Positions 27,012-36,423 of a DNA stretch of 64,000 bases are shown here, one piece after another. The position numbers and the translations under genes were made by a program. The stretch comes from an uncultured Pelagibacteraceae bacterium (lineage in GTDB: Bacteria > Pseudomonadota > Alphaproteobacteria > Pelagibacterales > Pelagibacteraceae), in the NCBI GenBank assembly GCA_905620505.1, contig CAJQTN010000005.1:16001-80000 (forward strand), given 5' to 3'. Every line of letters starts with the position of its first letter. The first letter of the stretch is position 1. The notes beneath the pieces were generated by a model that made no database searches, was not told the origin of the DNA, and saw only the letters and a list, made by a program, of their open reading frames with translations.

Positions 27012-27752
27012 TCAATAATAAACTCTTGATAAATACAATCCATGTGCAGGAGCGGGAGGTGCACAATTAGCTCTTGTTTTTGATTTAACGATATATGCAA
27101 ATTTTTTCAAATTCCACTTACCTTGTCCGACAAATTTTAAGCAACCTACCATTGATCTAACTTGCTGTTGCAAAAAAGACTTTGATTTAAATATTATAAT
27201 TATTTTTGTTCCTAATTTTTTTACTATGGCTTCTTCCAAAGTTTTAACAGGTGATCTAGAGTTGCACGAAGAAGATCTAAAAGTTGAGAAATCTTTATTA
27301 CCCTCTAATAGTTTAGCTGCTTTTTTTATGTGTTTAAAATTTAAAACAGACTTTATGTGCCATGCTTTATTAAAATCTAAGGACAGAGGTGCTATACGGT
27401 TAACAATAATATATTTATATTCTCTTTTTTTGGCACTATACCTTGCGTGAAAGTTTAATTTTTTTTTATTTATTTTTAAGATAGATATTTTTTTTTTATA
27501 CAAAAAAAAATTAATCGAATTTAAAAAAATGAATTTATTATTTATTTTAGACTTAGACATGAAATGAGCAGATTGTCCCGCAGCATGAACACCTGTGTCT
27601 GTTCTCCCAGATCCATAAAGGGTAATTTTTTCTTTTAAAATTTTAGTTAAAATTTTTTCAATCGTTTGTTGAACTGAAGCTCCATTTTTTTGTTTTTGCC
27701 AACCAACAAAATTTGTTCCATCATATTCTATTATAATTTGATAAGTAAACAT
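27012..27752 (-). CDS. truA: tRNA pseudouridine(38-40) synthase
   Basis: Forms pseudouridine at positions 38-40 in the anticodon arm of many tRNAs. The catalytic Asp is in GSGRTDTGVHA (Asp52). Other family segments are IIIEYDGTNFVGWQ (about 6-19), FHARYSAKKREYKYII and QQQVRSMVGCLKFVGQGKW. It is 246 residues. The C-terminus ENPAPAHGLYL-like segment (APPAPAHGLYLSRVYY) is typical. It shares one base with fmt upstream, in a truA-fmt-def order common in Alphaproteobacteria. Confidence 0.96.
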   Translation of the reverse strand: MFTYQIIIEYDGTNFVGWQKQKNGASVQQTIEKILTKILKEKITLYGSGRTDTGVHAAGQSAHFMSKSKINNKFIFLNSINFFLYKKKISILKINKKKLNFHARYSAKKREYKYIIVNRIAPLSLDFNKAWHIKSVLNFKHIKKAAKLLEGNKDFSTFRSSSCNSRSPVKTLEEAIVKKLGTKIIIIFKSKSFLQQQVRSMVGCLKFVGQGKWNLKKFAYIVKSKTRANCAPPAPAHGLYLSRVYY

Positions 27753-28672
27753 TATTCAATTAAATCACCTATTTTAAAATTCATTCCTAATAGAAAAGTT
27801 TCTAATAATAATTTATTTTTACCTTCTCTTTGTATTTCATTAATTTTTATGGATTTGTCTTTACAGCTAATTATAAAATTATTATCTAAAATAGTTCCAG
27901 TAAGTCCTGTTCTATTAACTATAGAAGCTTTCCATATTTTATATCTTATTTTTTTATACTCAAACCATGCTCCTGGACCTGGGTTTAAACCATTAATTTT
28001 TCCAATAATATTTTTTGCACTTTCTTCCCAATTTATTTTACCTTCATTTTTTTTTATTTTTTTTGCATAAGTAGCATTACTATGGTCCTGATCTATAAAT
28101 TTATCTTTTTCTTTAAAAATATCGTCTAAAACTCCTACAATATATTTGGAACCAATTTTTGATAATTTTTCTAAAATTATGCCACTTGTATCTGAGGGGT
28201 TAATATCAATTTTGATTTTTTTCATAACAGGTCCTGAATCTAGTTCTTCTGTGATTTTCATTATACTCACACCTGTTTGCTTATCTAGATTCATTATCGC
28301 TCTTTGTATGGGTGCTGCTCCGCGCCATTTAGGAAGTAAAGAAGCGTGAATATTTATGAATCCTTTTTTAGGTACATCGAGAAATCTTTTTGTGATTAAT
28401 TTACCATAAGCGACGACGACTACAATATCTGGATTAATTTCCTCAAAAAATTTTAATTCTTCATCTGTGTTTAGATTATTCGGATTTCTTATACTTAATT
28501 TTAAACTTTCGGCGCTTTTCTGAATTGGTGATGGGTTTAATTTTTGACCTCGATTAGATTTTTTTGGAGGCTGCGTGTAGACACAAGAAATTTGATATGA
28601 AGACTTTGCTAGGGTTTCTAATATAGAAACTGAGAACTGAGGCGTTCCCATAAAGATAATTTTATATGGCAT
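27752..28672 (-). CDS. fmt: Methionyl-tRNA formyltransferase
   Basis: Formylates initiator Met-tRNA using 10-formyl-tetrahydrofolate. The N-terminal domain starts IIFMGTPQFSVSILETL, with the catalytic INIHASLLPKWRGAAPIQRA segment (about 104-123) and a Rossmann fold. A C-terminal tRNA-binding barrel follows (about 205-306, GLNPGPGAWF). 306 residues. It is 13 bases from def, which removes the formyl group later, so the cycle is encoded together. Confidence 0.97.
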   Translation of the reverse strand: MPYKIIFMGTPQFSVSILETLAKSSYQISCVYTQPPKKSNRGQKLNPSPIQKSAESLKLSIRNPNNLNTDEELKFFEEINPDIVVVVAYGKLITKRFLDVPKKGFINIHASLLPKWRGAAPIQRAIMNLDKQTGVSIMKITEELDSGPVMKKIKIDINPSDTSGIILEKLSKIGSKYIVGVLDDIFKEKDKFIDQDHSNATYAKKIKKNEGKINWEESAKNIIGKINGLNPGPGAWFEYKKIRYKIWKASIVNRTGLTGTILDNNFIISCKDKSIKINEIQREGKNKLLLETFLLGMNFKIGDLIE

Positions 28673-28685
28673 TAGTTTAATTAAT

Positions 28686-29207
28686 CTAAACCACTATTCT
28701 TTCTAGTGCTTTTTTTTGTTTTGAAAGCTTCTTGACTATATAATTTTTCTTCAATTTAGATAAATAATCAATAAATAAAATTCCCTCGAGATGATCCATT
28801 TCATGCTGTATGCAAGTTGCTAAAAGTCCTTTTGCTTTTAACTTTTTTTTTTGACCATAATAATCTAAATAATTAACCTCGCATTCATCAGGCCTATCAA
28901 CTTCAGCAAATTGTCCTGGCACTGATAGACAGCCTTCTTCATAAGTACAATTATTTTTTGATTTTATAATTACTTTGGGGTTAACAAAATATAGTGGTTT
29001 TTTTTCTTCTTCTTTCGATAAATCGATTACTATTACTCTTTTTGCAAGTCCTATCTGTATGGCTGCTAAACCAATGCCTGGAGCTGCGTACATTGTTTCA
29101 AGCATATCGTCCATTAACTTTCTAATTTCATCGTCAACTTTTTCAATATCATGAGATATTTGTCTTAAGAAAGGATCCGGTTCAGTTAAAATTTTTCTAA
29201 TAGCCAT
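28686..29207 (-). CDS. def: Peptide deformylase
   Basis: Removes N-formyl from nascent proteins with a metal ion. All three family motifs are present: GIGLAAIQIG (about 45-54), EEGCLSVPGQ (about 92-101, metal Cys) and QHEMDHLEGILF (about 136-147, metal His pair and catalytic Glu). 173 residues, full length. It lies between fmt and the large unknown envelope protein, 14 bases downstream of the latter. Confidence 0.97.
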   Translation of the reverse strand: MAIRKILTEPDPFLRQISHDIEKVDDEIRKLMDDMLETMYAAPGIGLAAIQIGLAKRVIVIDLSKEEEKKPLYFVNPKVIIKSKNNCTYEEGCLSVPGQFAEVDRPDECEVNYLDYYGQKKKLKAKGLLATCIQHEMDHLEGILFIDYLSKLKKNYIVKKLSKQKKALERIVV

Positions 29208-29221
29208 TAGCCTCTAGTGTA

Positions 29222-30970
29222 TTAGATTTCACTTCTTTCGGGTAGTGTTGTAATTAAAATTTTATTACTAAATTTTTTAATTCCTGACTTTATTAATAAA
29301 TGATTAACAAAATAAACAGTTTGAATGTCTAAATCCATGATTTCATCCTCCCCTACTAACTCCACTATTCTAAGTAAAAGTAGTCCTGTTTCATTATTTT
29401 TTTCTAAATTTAATAGTTCTATCGGTGGTAGATTATTTTTTACAATTTCTTGATCAATTAATTCTTTAGGAATAGTAATTCCGTCACTTTCTAATGTCTC
29501 AAAAAGAATAATGTCTTTTAAAGAAGTTTTATATTTTTTATTTTTTTTTATTTTTTTATATATAATTTCAAATTCTTTTTCTGGTTTCTTTTTAAAAGTT
29601 TCTTGCTCTGTGTAAAATTTAATAATTCTTGAAGTATGATAGTTATTATCGTTGTACTTAATTTTTCCTAAATTATTTTTTTTTTCGTAAATAATATTTT
29701 CTGCCACTAACTGTACGTAGGGTAAGGGTATTTTATCTGGGTTTAAAGTTTTTAACTCTTTATCTAAATATTCCTTATATAGATTGGATAAATTATTTTT
29801 TTTAAATAAATTATTTAATAAAAAAAGATATTTTAATTTTGTCTCTGTATTGTCTGATAATAAGACTTTTTGATAAATTAAAGCTCTTGCATTTATGGGG
29901 TCAAGCGTGCGGTAGATTTCATCAGCATTTAAAAAATCATTAAAATTAAATTTTATATTTTTATAAATTTCAAAGATGTATAATTTTGACAAAAGATTAT
30001 TGTTGGCTGCATTTTCTAATTCTTTAATTTGTTCTCTATTCTCAAGGTGGTTAATTTTGAATAAATTTGCGGCTGTTAAATATTGCCATATTTTTTTATT
30101 AGTTTTTGTGTTTGGTGTGTAATCGAAGTTTGGGATGGTTATTGAAGATAAGTAAAAATTTAATAGATTTTTATCATCAATTTTTGCATCTATCTTGTCA
30201 CTTAAGCCTAAAAGATAATTAATTTTATTATCAAAAAATTTATTTGACGATTTTTGCTCTCTAAGTAGATCGAGAATAAGTTGAGCTTCATTTTTCTTAT
30301 TATTTTTGAAAAGACATATAATTTTAAATTGATCTAAATATGCATCTTTTACTTCATTGCCAATCAACGTAATATTTTGACAAGCTTTTTTTAAATTCGC
30401 TTTTGCAATATTTTCATCAACCAAATATTTAATAATTTTTTTTTTATTTGGAAAATTTTTATTTTTATTTAGAAAAGAAGCTATAAGTTCATTTTTATTA
30501 TTATTAATTAGCCAATCTAATTTGTAATCTATAAATTCCATATCAGTCATGTTTTGATTGGGTATTTTAGAAATTGTAAATAGTGTATTAACAAATAATT
30601 CTTCAGAAAAAGAGGAGAGCTTAATTTTATTAATTCTCTCTATTGTGTCTTTAATTCTAGTTCCTTCTGAGTTAACCCACATGTCTAATGTTAAATTATT
30701 TTCATCTGGATCGTATATTCCGTAAATTAAATTTTTATTAATTTCTGAGATGGTAGTATTAACATCAATTTCTTTTGGAACCTTGGTGTTAATGTTAATT
30801 TTTGATACTGATTTTTCTAAAGAATTATTTTTTTTATCGGACGTATTATTTTTTTTATTTAAATTTTCTTTTTTCCATATATCAACACTATCTTCTGATA
30901 GAAGAGGTGTAAAAAAAATAAATATAATTAATGAAAAAAAGAACTTTTTATTTAAGTTTAATAATTTCAT
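29222..30970 (-). CDS. Large secreted or anchored protein, function unknown
   Basis: 582 residues. An N-terminal hydrophobic segment (about 9-26, KKFFFSLIIFIFFTPLLS) looks like a signal peptide or anchor, followed by a Lys/Asn/Ser-rich low-complexity stretch (about 30-80). The remainder is mostly helical with no motif I can name; its helical, repeat-like texture (YLDKELKTLNPDKIPLPYVQ and similar) would suit a TPR-like or scaffold fold, which is inference only. Alphaproteobacteria often carry a large poorly described envelope protein near aroK; this could be that protein. Its start overlaps the small membrane protein upstream by 23 bases. Confidence 0.75.
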   Translation of the reverse strand: MKLLNLNKKFFFSLIIFIFFTPLLSEDSVDIWKKENLNKKNNTSDKKNNSLEKSVSKININTKVPKEIDVNTTISEINKNLIYGIYDPDENNLTLDMWVNSEGTRIKDTIERINKIKLSSFSEELFVNTLFTISKIPNQNMTDMEFIDYKLDWLINNNKNELIASFLNKNKNFPNKKKIIKYLVDENIAKANLKKACQNITLIGNEVKDAYLDQFKIICLFKNNKKNEAQLILDLLREQKSSNKFFDNKINYLLGLSDKIDAKIDDKNLLNFYLSSITIPNFDYTPNTKTNKKIWQYLTAANLFKINHLENREQIKELENAANNNLLSKLYIFEIYKNIKFNFNDFLNADEIYRTLDPINARALIYQKVLLSDNTETKLKYLFLLNNLFKKNNLSNLYKEYLDKELKTLNPDKIPLPYVQLVAENIIYEKKNNLGKIKYNDNNYHTSRIIKFYTEQETFKKKPEKEFEIIYKKIKKNKKYKTSLKDIILFETLESDGITIPKELIDQEIVKNNLPPIELLNLEKNNETGLLLLRIVELVGEDEIMDLDIQTVYFVNHLLIKSGIKKFSNKILITTLPERSEI

Positions 30971-31130
30971 TAGTAATATTTTTTTTAATTTCTTGGTTTG
31001 GCGCTGGAAAATTAAATTTACTAAGTAAAAATAAGATCAGTAAAAAAGCAAATACATATAAAAAAAAAATTATTATTTTTCTTTTTGTTGATACTTTCGA
31101 GCTAAGGCGACTATTGTAATTAAATTGCAT
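30948..31130 (-). CDS. Small membrane protein of 60 residues
   Basis: ATG at 31130. Residues 1-17 are basic (NSRLSSKVSTKRK), 18-39 form a single strong membrane helix (IIIFFLYVFAFLLILFLLSKF), and the tail NFPAPNQEIKKNITNEIIKLK is polar and probably periplasmic. It overlaps the start of the large unknown protein by 23 bases and so is likely co-translated with it, perhaps as a partner. The family is not recognised. It is divergent from aroK (73 bases between starts). Confidence 0.65.
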   Translation of the reverse strand: MQFNYNSRLSSKVSTKRKIIIFFLYVFAFLLILFLLSKFNFPAPNQEIKKNITNEIIKLK

Positions 31131-31193
31131 AGTTTTTAAATATCTTTAAACTGAATAAATAAGACAAATTTATGATAAATCAAATTATAAATC

Positions 31194-31197
31194 AGGA
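31194..31197 (+). promoter_or_regulatory. Shine-Dalgarno site supporting a TTG start for aroK
   Basis: AGGA lies 6 bases before the TTG at 31204. No in-frame ATG exists upstream of the Walker A motif, so this site helps place the aroK start. Confidence 0.55.
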
Positions 31198-31203
31198 ATT
31201 TAA

Positions 31204-31713
31204 TTGAAAAAAAACCTTACTTTGACTGGAATGATGGGTGTTGGTAAATCAACCATAGGTAGGGCTATATCAAAGCAACTTTCTATGCAGTTTATAGATA
31301 TAGACAAAATCATCGAAAAAAAGCTCAATTTAACTGTCCAAAAAATTTTTGAAAAAAAAGGAGAAGCTTTTTTTAGAGAATTTGAAGAAAAAATTACACT
31401 TGAAGAAGTTAAAAAGAAAAACAAAGTCATATCTTTAGGGGGTGGAGCCTTCATGAATGCAAAAATTAGAGATTGTGTTATTTTAGATACCAAAAGTTTT
31501 TGGCTCGATTTAAGCATAGGTCTGCTTGAGAAACGACTTATTGATTCAAAAAAAAGACCTTTATTAATTAATAAAAATATTAGATTGGATTTAGAAAGAA
31601 TATACAAACAAAGAAAAGACACTTACTCTCTTGCTAACTATAAGATAGACTGTAGCGATTTATCTGCCAACTTAATAGCAAAAAAAATAATTATACTTTA
31701 TGAAAAGAACTAA
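31204..31713 (+). CDS. aroK: Shikimate kinase
   Basis: Phosphorylates shikimate on the way to chorismate. The 169 residues start MKKNLTLTGMMGVGKSTIG with the Walker A P-loop at 9-18. SLGGGAFMN and RPLLIN supply shikimate-site and lid residues. The start codon is TTG at 31204, because the next ATG codons lie inside the P-loop. An AGGA precedes it by 6 bases. A 12-codon frame (31172-31207) ends in a TGA that overlaps this TTG. It overlaps aroB by 14 bases. Confidence 0.94.
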   Translation: MKKNLTLTGMMGVGKSTIGRAISKQLSMQFIDIDKIIEKKLNLTVQKIFEKKGEAFFREFEEKITLEEVKKKNKVISLGGGAFMNAKIRDCVILDTKSFWLDLSIGLLEKRLIDSKKRPLLINKNIRLDLERIYKQRKDTYSLANYKIDCSDLSANLIAKKIIILYEKN

Positions 31714-32809
31714 ACTGAAAGTAAAAAATTTAAGCTCAAGTTACTCTGTAATTATAGGCAGAAATATTTTAAGTCAAATCTCTAACCAAATTAAAATTTT
31801 ATGTCCTGGTGCTGAAAAAGTTGCTTTAATAGTTGATAAAAATGTACCAAATAAATTTAAAATTAAACTAAAAAAATATTTAAAAAAATATACTGTTTAT
31901 ACATTTGAATATTCAGTGAATGAAAAATTTAAGTCATTTATAAATGTAAATAAACTTGTGGAGAACTGCCTTGCAAATAATTTTAATAGAAATGATGTTT
32001 TAATATCATTAGGTGGAGGTATTTTAGGTGATTACAGTGCTTTTGCCGCGAGTATTATAAAAAGAGGAATCAACTTCATAAATATTCCTACAACTTTATT
32101 GGCTCAAGTAGACTCTTCTATTGGTGGAAAAACAGGTGTGAATTCAATGCTTGGTAAAAATTTAATTGGAACATTCTACCAACCTAAAGTGGTTATTTCT
32201 GATGTTGAAATTTTAAAAAGTTTACCAAAAAGAGAATTAGTTTGTGGCTATGCTGAAGTTTTAAAACACTCTTTAATTTTAAATACTAATTTTTTTAATT
32301 GGCTCAAAAATAATTCAAAACATTTGTTAGTAAATACAGACTTAAATTTTTTAAAAAAAGCAATTATTGAAAGTTGCAAAATTAAAATTCATTTTGTTAA
32401 TAAGGATGTTTATGAAAAAAATATTAGAATGATACTAAATTTTGGTCATACTTTTGCTCATGCAATCGAAGCACAAAACAATTATTCAAAAAGAATAAAT
32501 CACGGTGAAGCTGTGATTATGGGTATGATGATGGCTGCTAAATTATCTTATATAAAAAAATTATGTAGTTTAAAAACTCTTAACCAATTAAAACAGATTT
32601 ATAGCATCAATAATTTAAAATATGATATTAAAAAATATTTTAAAAAAAATGAATATAATAAAATTGCTAACTATATGTGTGCCGACAAAAAAAATAATGA
32701 TAGAAAAATTAATTTTATATTGTTAAAAAAAATTGGTCTAACAACACAACCAAATATGTGCAAAATTTCAAGCACTGAATTAAAGAAAGTATTTAATAAA
32801 ATTATTTAA
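31700..32809 (+). CDS. aroB: 3-dehydroquinate synthase
   Basis: NAD- and metal-dependent enzyme, second step of the shikimate pathway. Recognised by ALIVDKNVP, VLISLGGGILGDYSAFAAS (about 95-113), NIPTTLLAQVDSSIGGKTGVN and the metal-site segments LKHSLI, NFGHTFAHAIEA and NHGEAVIMGMMMA. 369 residues. It overlaps aroK by 14 bases on its 5' side, and its end overlaps the convergent bolA-like gene by 8 bases. Confidence 0.96.
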   Translation: MKRTKLKVKNLSSSYSVIIGRNILSQISNQIKILCPGAEKVALIVDKNVPNKFKIKLKKYLKKYTVYTFEYSVNEKFKSFINVNKLVENCLANNFNRNDVLISLGGGILGDYSAFAASIIKRGINFINIPTTLLAQVDSSIGGKTGVNSMLGKNLIGTFYQPKVVISDVEILKSLPKRELVCGYAEVLKHSLILNTNFFNWLKNNSKHLLVNTDLNFLKKAIIESCKIKIHFVNKDVYEKNIRMILNFGHTFAHAIEAQNNYSKRINHGEAVIMGMMMAAKLSYIKKLCSLKTLNQLKQIYSINNLKYDIKKYFKKNEYNKIANYMCADKKNNDRKINFILLKKIGLTTQPNMCKISSTELKKVFNKII

Positions 32810-33056
32810 TCTTTATTTCTAGTGCGTGAATTTTAGTTTTTAACTCTTTCGCTAGTAGTGACATGATTTGCCTCTGAGCTATAATTTTATTTAACGAGCT
32901 TAAATAAGTAGATTTAATTTCAAGCCTTAGATGGTATTTTTCAGAGTCAAAAAATTTGTGCTTTTTATGTCGATTGCTGTCATCTATTATTAAAATTTTT
33001 TCCACTTTAATGTTTTTCTTAATTTTATTTTCTATATGACTTAAAAAATCATTCAT
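32802..33056 (-). CDS. BolA family protein
   Basis: An 84-residue BolA-fold protein. The core includes a variable loop then HLRLEIKSTYLSSLNKIIAQRQ (about 42-63), with the helix-turn RHKKH and a conserved HALEIKIK end. Relatives bind [2Fe-2S] glutaredoxins or act as regulators. It is divergent from the J-domain gene (36 bases between starts), and this pairing with cobS-cobT is common in Alphaproteobacteria. Confidence 0.9.
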   Translation of the reverse strand: MNDFLSHIENKIKKNIKVEKILIIDDSNRHKKHKFFDSEKYHLRLEIKSTYLSSLNKIIAQRQIMSLLAKELKTKIHALEIKIK

Positions 33057-33091
33057 ATAATCTTAATTTACTATATAACTACTTTTTTTAT

Positions 33092-33610
33092 ATGAAAATT
33101 ATTTGTGATTGGGAAAATTGTGATCAGATCGGTAGCTATAGAGCTCCTTTAGAAAAAGATAACAGTAAAAAGTACAGATTATTGTGTCTAGAACATATTA
33201 AAATTTTTAATAAAAAATGGAATTATTTTTCAGATATGAGCGATCAACAAGTTGAATATTTTATTAAATCAGATTTAACTTGGCACAAAGCGACAAAAAG
33301 TTTTAGTTCCTCTGATAACTTTTTTAATATTCTTTGGAATAATGCTTTAGAAGATAAATTAAATATCTTCAAATCAGCAAGTTTTAAAGATTTTACAAAA
33401 ACTCAATTAAGTAACACCGATAGGGATGCGCTTGATGTTATGGAGCTAAAATATGACACCAAATGGGAGGAAATTCAAAAGCAATTTAAAACTCTTGTAA
33501 AGAAATATCATCCTGATAAAAACCAAGGAAGTAAAAAATTTGAAGATAAATTAAAAACAATTACTCTGGCATATAGTCAACTTAAAATGACAGTAGGGAA
33601 AAAAAAGTGA
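33092..33610 (+). CDS. J-domain (DnaJ-like) co-chaperone
   Basis: 172 residues. The N-terminal part carries Cys residues (ICDWENCDQIG; later LCLEH) in a small zinc-ribbon-like arrangement. The C-terminal J domain (about 110-170) has the HPD motif in KKYHPDKNQGSKKFE (about 138-146), the part that stimulates Hsp70. It is the small DnaJ form found next to cobS in Alphaproteobacteria. Its TGA stop overlaps the GTG start of cobS, so the two are probably translated together. Confidence 0.9.
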   Translation: MKIICDWENCDQIGSYRAPLEKDNSKKYRLLCLEHIKIFNKKWNYFSDMSDQQVEYFIKSDLTWHKATKSFSSSDNFFNILWNNALEDKLNIFKSASFKDFTKTQLSNTDRDALDVMELKYDTKWEEIQKQFKTLVKKYHPDKNQGSKKFEDKLKTITLAYSQLKMTVGKKK

Positions 33611-34587
33611 CAAATTTAATAAATTTTAAGAAACCAGATATTAAAATATCTGTAAAACAAACTTTTGGGATAAATACGGATATGGAAATAGATGCATTTT
33701 CAGAAGAAAATGAATTTGTTCCAAAAATTGATCAGAATTATAAATTTGATAGAGACACAACTTTAGCCATATTGTCTGGATTTGCATTCAACAAACGGGT
33801 CTTGATTCAAGGTTATCATGGGACGGGGAAATCTACTCACATAGAGCAAGTCGCAGCAAGATTGAATTGGCCGTGCGTAAGAGTTAATTTAGATAGTCAC
33901 GTTAGTAGAATAGATCTTATTGGAAAAGATGCGATCGTTTTAAAAGATGGTAAACAAATTACAGAATTTAAAGAGGGAATTTTACCTTGGTCGATACAAA
34001 ATCCAGTTGCGCTAGTATTTGATGAGTATGATGCTGGAAGACCAGATGTAATGTTTGTTATTCAACGGGTACTTGAAAGTGAAGGAAATTTTACATTGCT
34101 TGATAAAAATAAAGTTATTAGCCAACATGATTATTTTCGAATGTTTGCAACAACTAATACAATAGGTCTTGGTGATACGACTGGGCTTTATCATGGAACT
34201 CAACAAATTAATCAAGGTCAGATGGATAGATGGAATATTGTAACAACTCTGAACTATTTACCTTTTGAAAAAGAGTTGGAAATAATCTTGGCAAAAAATA
34301 AAACTTACAATACTAAAGAAGGAAAAGAAAAAATATCGAATATGATTAAAGTTGCAGACCTAACAAGAAAAGGTTTTGTGAATGGAGACATATCTACAGT
34401 TATGAGTCCTAGAACAGTTTTGCACTGGGCTGAAAATACAAAGATATTTAACGACCATGGTTATGCCTTTAGATTAACTTTTCTGAATAAATGTGACGAT
34501 ATGGAAAAAAAAATTATTTCCGAGTACTACCAAAGGTGTTTTGGTGATGATCTACCAGAATCATCAATAAATGTCACTATTTCCTAA
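33607..34587 (+). CDS. cobS: CobS-like MoxR-type AAA+ ATPase
   Basis: AAA+ ATPase of the cobaltochelatase small-subunit type. It starts at GTG (33607), with TAGGGA about 7 bases upstream. Walker A is GYHGTGKSTH (about 71-80) and Walker B is ALVFDEYDAGRPD (about 135-147); SPRTVLHWAENT (about 270-281) is sensor-2-like. In B12 makers CobS and CobT power CobN in inserting cobalt. No CobN or other cobalamin gene is in the window, so another target may be remodelled. It is followed immediately by cobT. Confidence 0.92.
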   Translation: MTNLINFKKPDIKISVKQTFGINTDMEIDAFSEENEFVPKIDQNYKFDRDTTLAILSGFAFNKRVLIQGYHGTGKSTHIEQVAARLNWPCVRVNLDSHVSRIDLIGKDAIVLKDGKQITEFKEGILPWSIQNPVALVFDEYDAGRPDVMFVIQRVLESEGNFTLLDKNKVISQHDYFRMFATTNTIGLGDTTGLYHGTQQINQGQMDRWNIVTTLNYLPFEKELEIILAKNKTYNTKEGKEKISNMIKVADLTRKGFVNGDISTVMSPRTVLHWAENTKIFNDHGYAFRLTFLNKCDDMEKKIISEYYQRCFGDDLPESSINVTIS

Positions 34588-36390
34588 ATGGAAAAAAAAA
34601 CTGAAATAATAGAAAATTTTAAAAAAGCAATCACCTCTACAATTAAATCAATTGCCGGAGATGAGTGCATAGAAGTGATATTTGGCAAAGAAGTAAATAC
34701 ACAAAATAAAAAAACTATCAGTCTTCCAAACCTTGAGAATATAGATAATAAAATTGATTATATTAAAACTAGAGCTTTGGCAGATTCTGAGGCTTTAAGG
34801 TTAAAATGTTCAGATGTAAATATTTATAATACTTTTGAACCTCAAGGTAATATATCAAAACTATTATATGCAGCTGCTGAAAAAGTTAGGTATGAGAATA
34901 TAGGATCCTCGTATTTCAAAGGTATTAAAGAGAACTTAAATTATTTTTACGAAATAAAAAATAAAAAAAAAGACGAAAATAACAATAATGATTCCGAATT
35001 TTTAGATGCTTTTGAATACTATTTAAGAAGTAATATTTCTAAATTTGATAAAAGTAAAGATTCAGAAAATAAATATAAAAAATATAAAAAAAAATTTGAC
35101 ACTAAATTAAAAGACAAACTGGAGACACTGAATAATTCACTTTTAGATCAGAAAAAATTTAATGCTTTAATTTCTAAGATAATTTCACAATTAAAAATAG
35201 ATGAAAATATTGATTCCGATCAAAAAGAAAATGATCAAAAAGATGCTAATAATTTAGAAAATAAAGCAAAAGATGAAAATAATAAAAGTTCAAAAGATGG
35301 TGAAAATAATGAAATGTCTATAGATAGTAATTTACCTGACATTAATCAGTTGTCGTCTAAAATTGACAAAGAGATTGAGGTTGATGAAGAGGAAGATCCC
35401 CTTAATTCTACAAACAATAGAAAAATAGCAAATAAGAACTTTGGAGATTCAAAATACAAATCTTATACTCAAGAGTTTGATGAGGTTATTGCCGCCGAAG
35501 AATTGGAAAGTGAAGAAGAGCTTTTAAGATTAAGACAGAACTTAGACCAACAACTATTAAATTTAAAAAATTTTATATCCAAGTTAGCTAATAAACTCCA
35601 AAGAAAGCTGTTGGCGAAGCAAAATAGGTCGTGGGAGTTTGATTTAGAAGAAGGATCGCTGGACGCCTCAAAGTTAACAAGAATTATTATGGACCCCCTT
35701 AATTCACTCTCTTTTAAAAAAGAAAAAGACATAAAATTTAAAGATACGTTAGTGACTATTCTAATTGATAATTCTGGATCTATGCGTGGAAAACCAATTT
35801 CTGTAGCAGCGATATGTGCTGATATTTTGGCAAGGACTTTGGAGAGATGCTCAGTCAAAGTTGAAATTTTAGGCTTCACTACTAAACACTGGAAAGGTGG
35901 GCAAAGCAGGGAAAAATGGACAAGTAATAAAAAACCTCTGTCTCCCGGACGCTTAAATGATTTGAGACATATTGTTTATAAATCTGCTGACACTCCTTGG
36001 AGGCAGTCAAAAAATAATATGGGTCTAATGCTTAAAGAAGGACTTTTAAAAGAAAATATTGATGGGGAAGCTTTAAAATGGGCTTACAATAAAGTTCTCA
36101 AACGAAAAGAAGAAAGAAAAATACTAATGGTTATATCTGATGGTGCACCGGTAGATGATTCTACTTTATCTACAAATGCAAGTGATTTTTTAGAAAATAA
36201 TCTCAAACAAATAGTAAAATGGATAGAAAAAAGTTCTTCTGTAGAATTATTAGCTATTGGTATTGGTCATGATGTTACAAGATATTATAATAAAGCAATT
36301 AAAATTGCAGACGTTCAAGATCTTGGGGACGTTATGATTAATCAACTAACTAATTTGTTTAGTAAAGATAAAAAAAAAACTATTCACTAA
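34588..36390 (+). CDS. cobT: CobT-like protein with VWA domain
   Basis: 600 residues, partner of CobS. A helical N-terminal domain (about 1-190) leads to a long acidic, Asn/Lys/Asp-rich linker (about 205-290, ending [13 protein letters not shown]), then a conserved helical part and a C-terminal von Willebrand A domain (about 385-595) with the MIDAS motif [16 protein letters not shown] (about 390-405). In cobaltochelatase this subunit bridges the AAA+ ring and the chelatase. Its ATG follows the cobS stop with no gap. A role outside B12 is likely if no CobN is found. Confidence 0.92.
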   Translation: MEKKTEIIENFKKAITSTIKSIAGDECIEVIFGKEVNTQNKKTISLPNLENIDNKIDYIKTRALADSEALRLKCSDVNIYNTFEPQGNISKLLYAAAEKVRYENIGSSYFKGIKENLNYFYEIKNKKKDENNNNDSEFLDAFEYYLRSNISKFDKSKDSENKYKKYKKKFDTKLKDKLETLNNSLLDQKKFNALISKIISQLKIDENIDSDQKENDQKDANNLENKAKDENNKSSKDGENNEMSIDSNLPDINQLSSKIDKEIEVDEEEDPLNSTNNRKIANKNFGDSKYKSYTQEFDEVIAAEELESEEELLRLRQNLDQQLLNLKNFISKLANKLQRKLLAKQNRSWEFDLEEGSLDASKLTRIIMDPLNSLSFKKEKDIKFKDTLVTILIDNSGSMRGKPISVAAICADILARTLERCSVKVEILGFTTKHWKGGQSREKWTSNKKPLSPGRLNDLRHIVYKSADTPWRQSKNNMGLMLKEGLLKENIDGEALKWAYNKVLKRKEERKILMVISDGAPVDDSTLSTNASDFLENNLKQIVKWIEKSSSVELLAIGIGHDVTRYYNKAIKIADVQDLGDVMINQLTNLFSKDKKKTIH

Positions 36391-36423
36391 ATTAATATTT
36401 TTAAGTATCTAGCTATAATATAT

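Noticed and set aside
30750-31119. Plus-strand open frames opposite the start of the large unknown envelope gene
   Set aside because: Two overlapping frames with hydrophobic, Phe-rich translations are the complement of Lys/Asn-rich coding sequence and a signal peptide; the minus-strand genes explain the region better.
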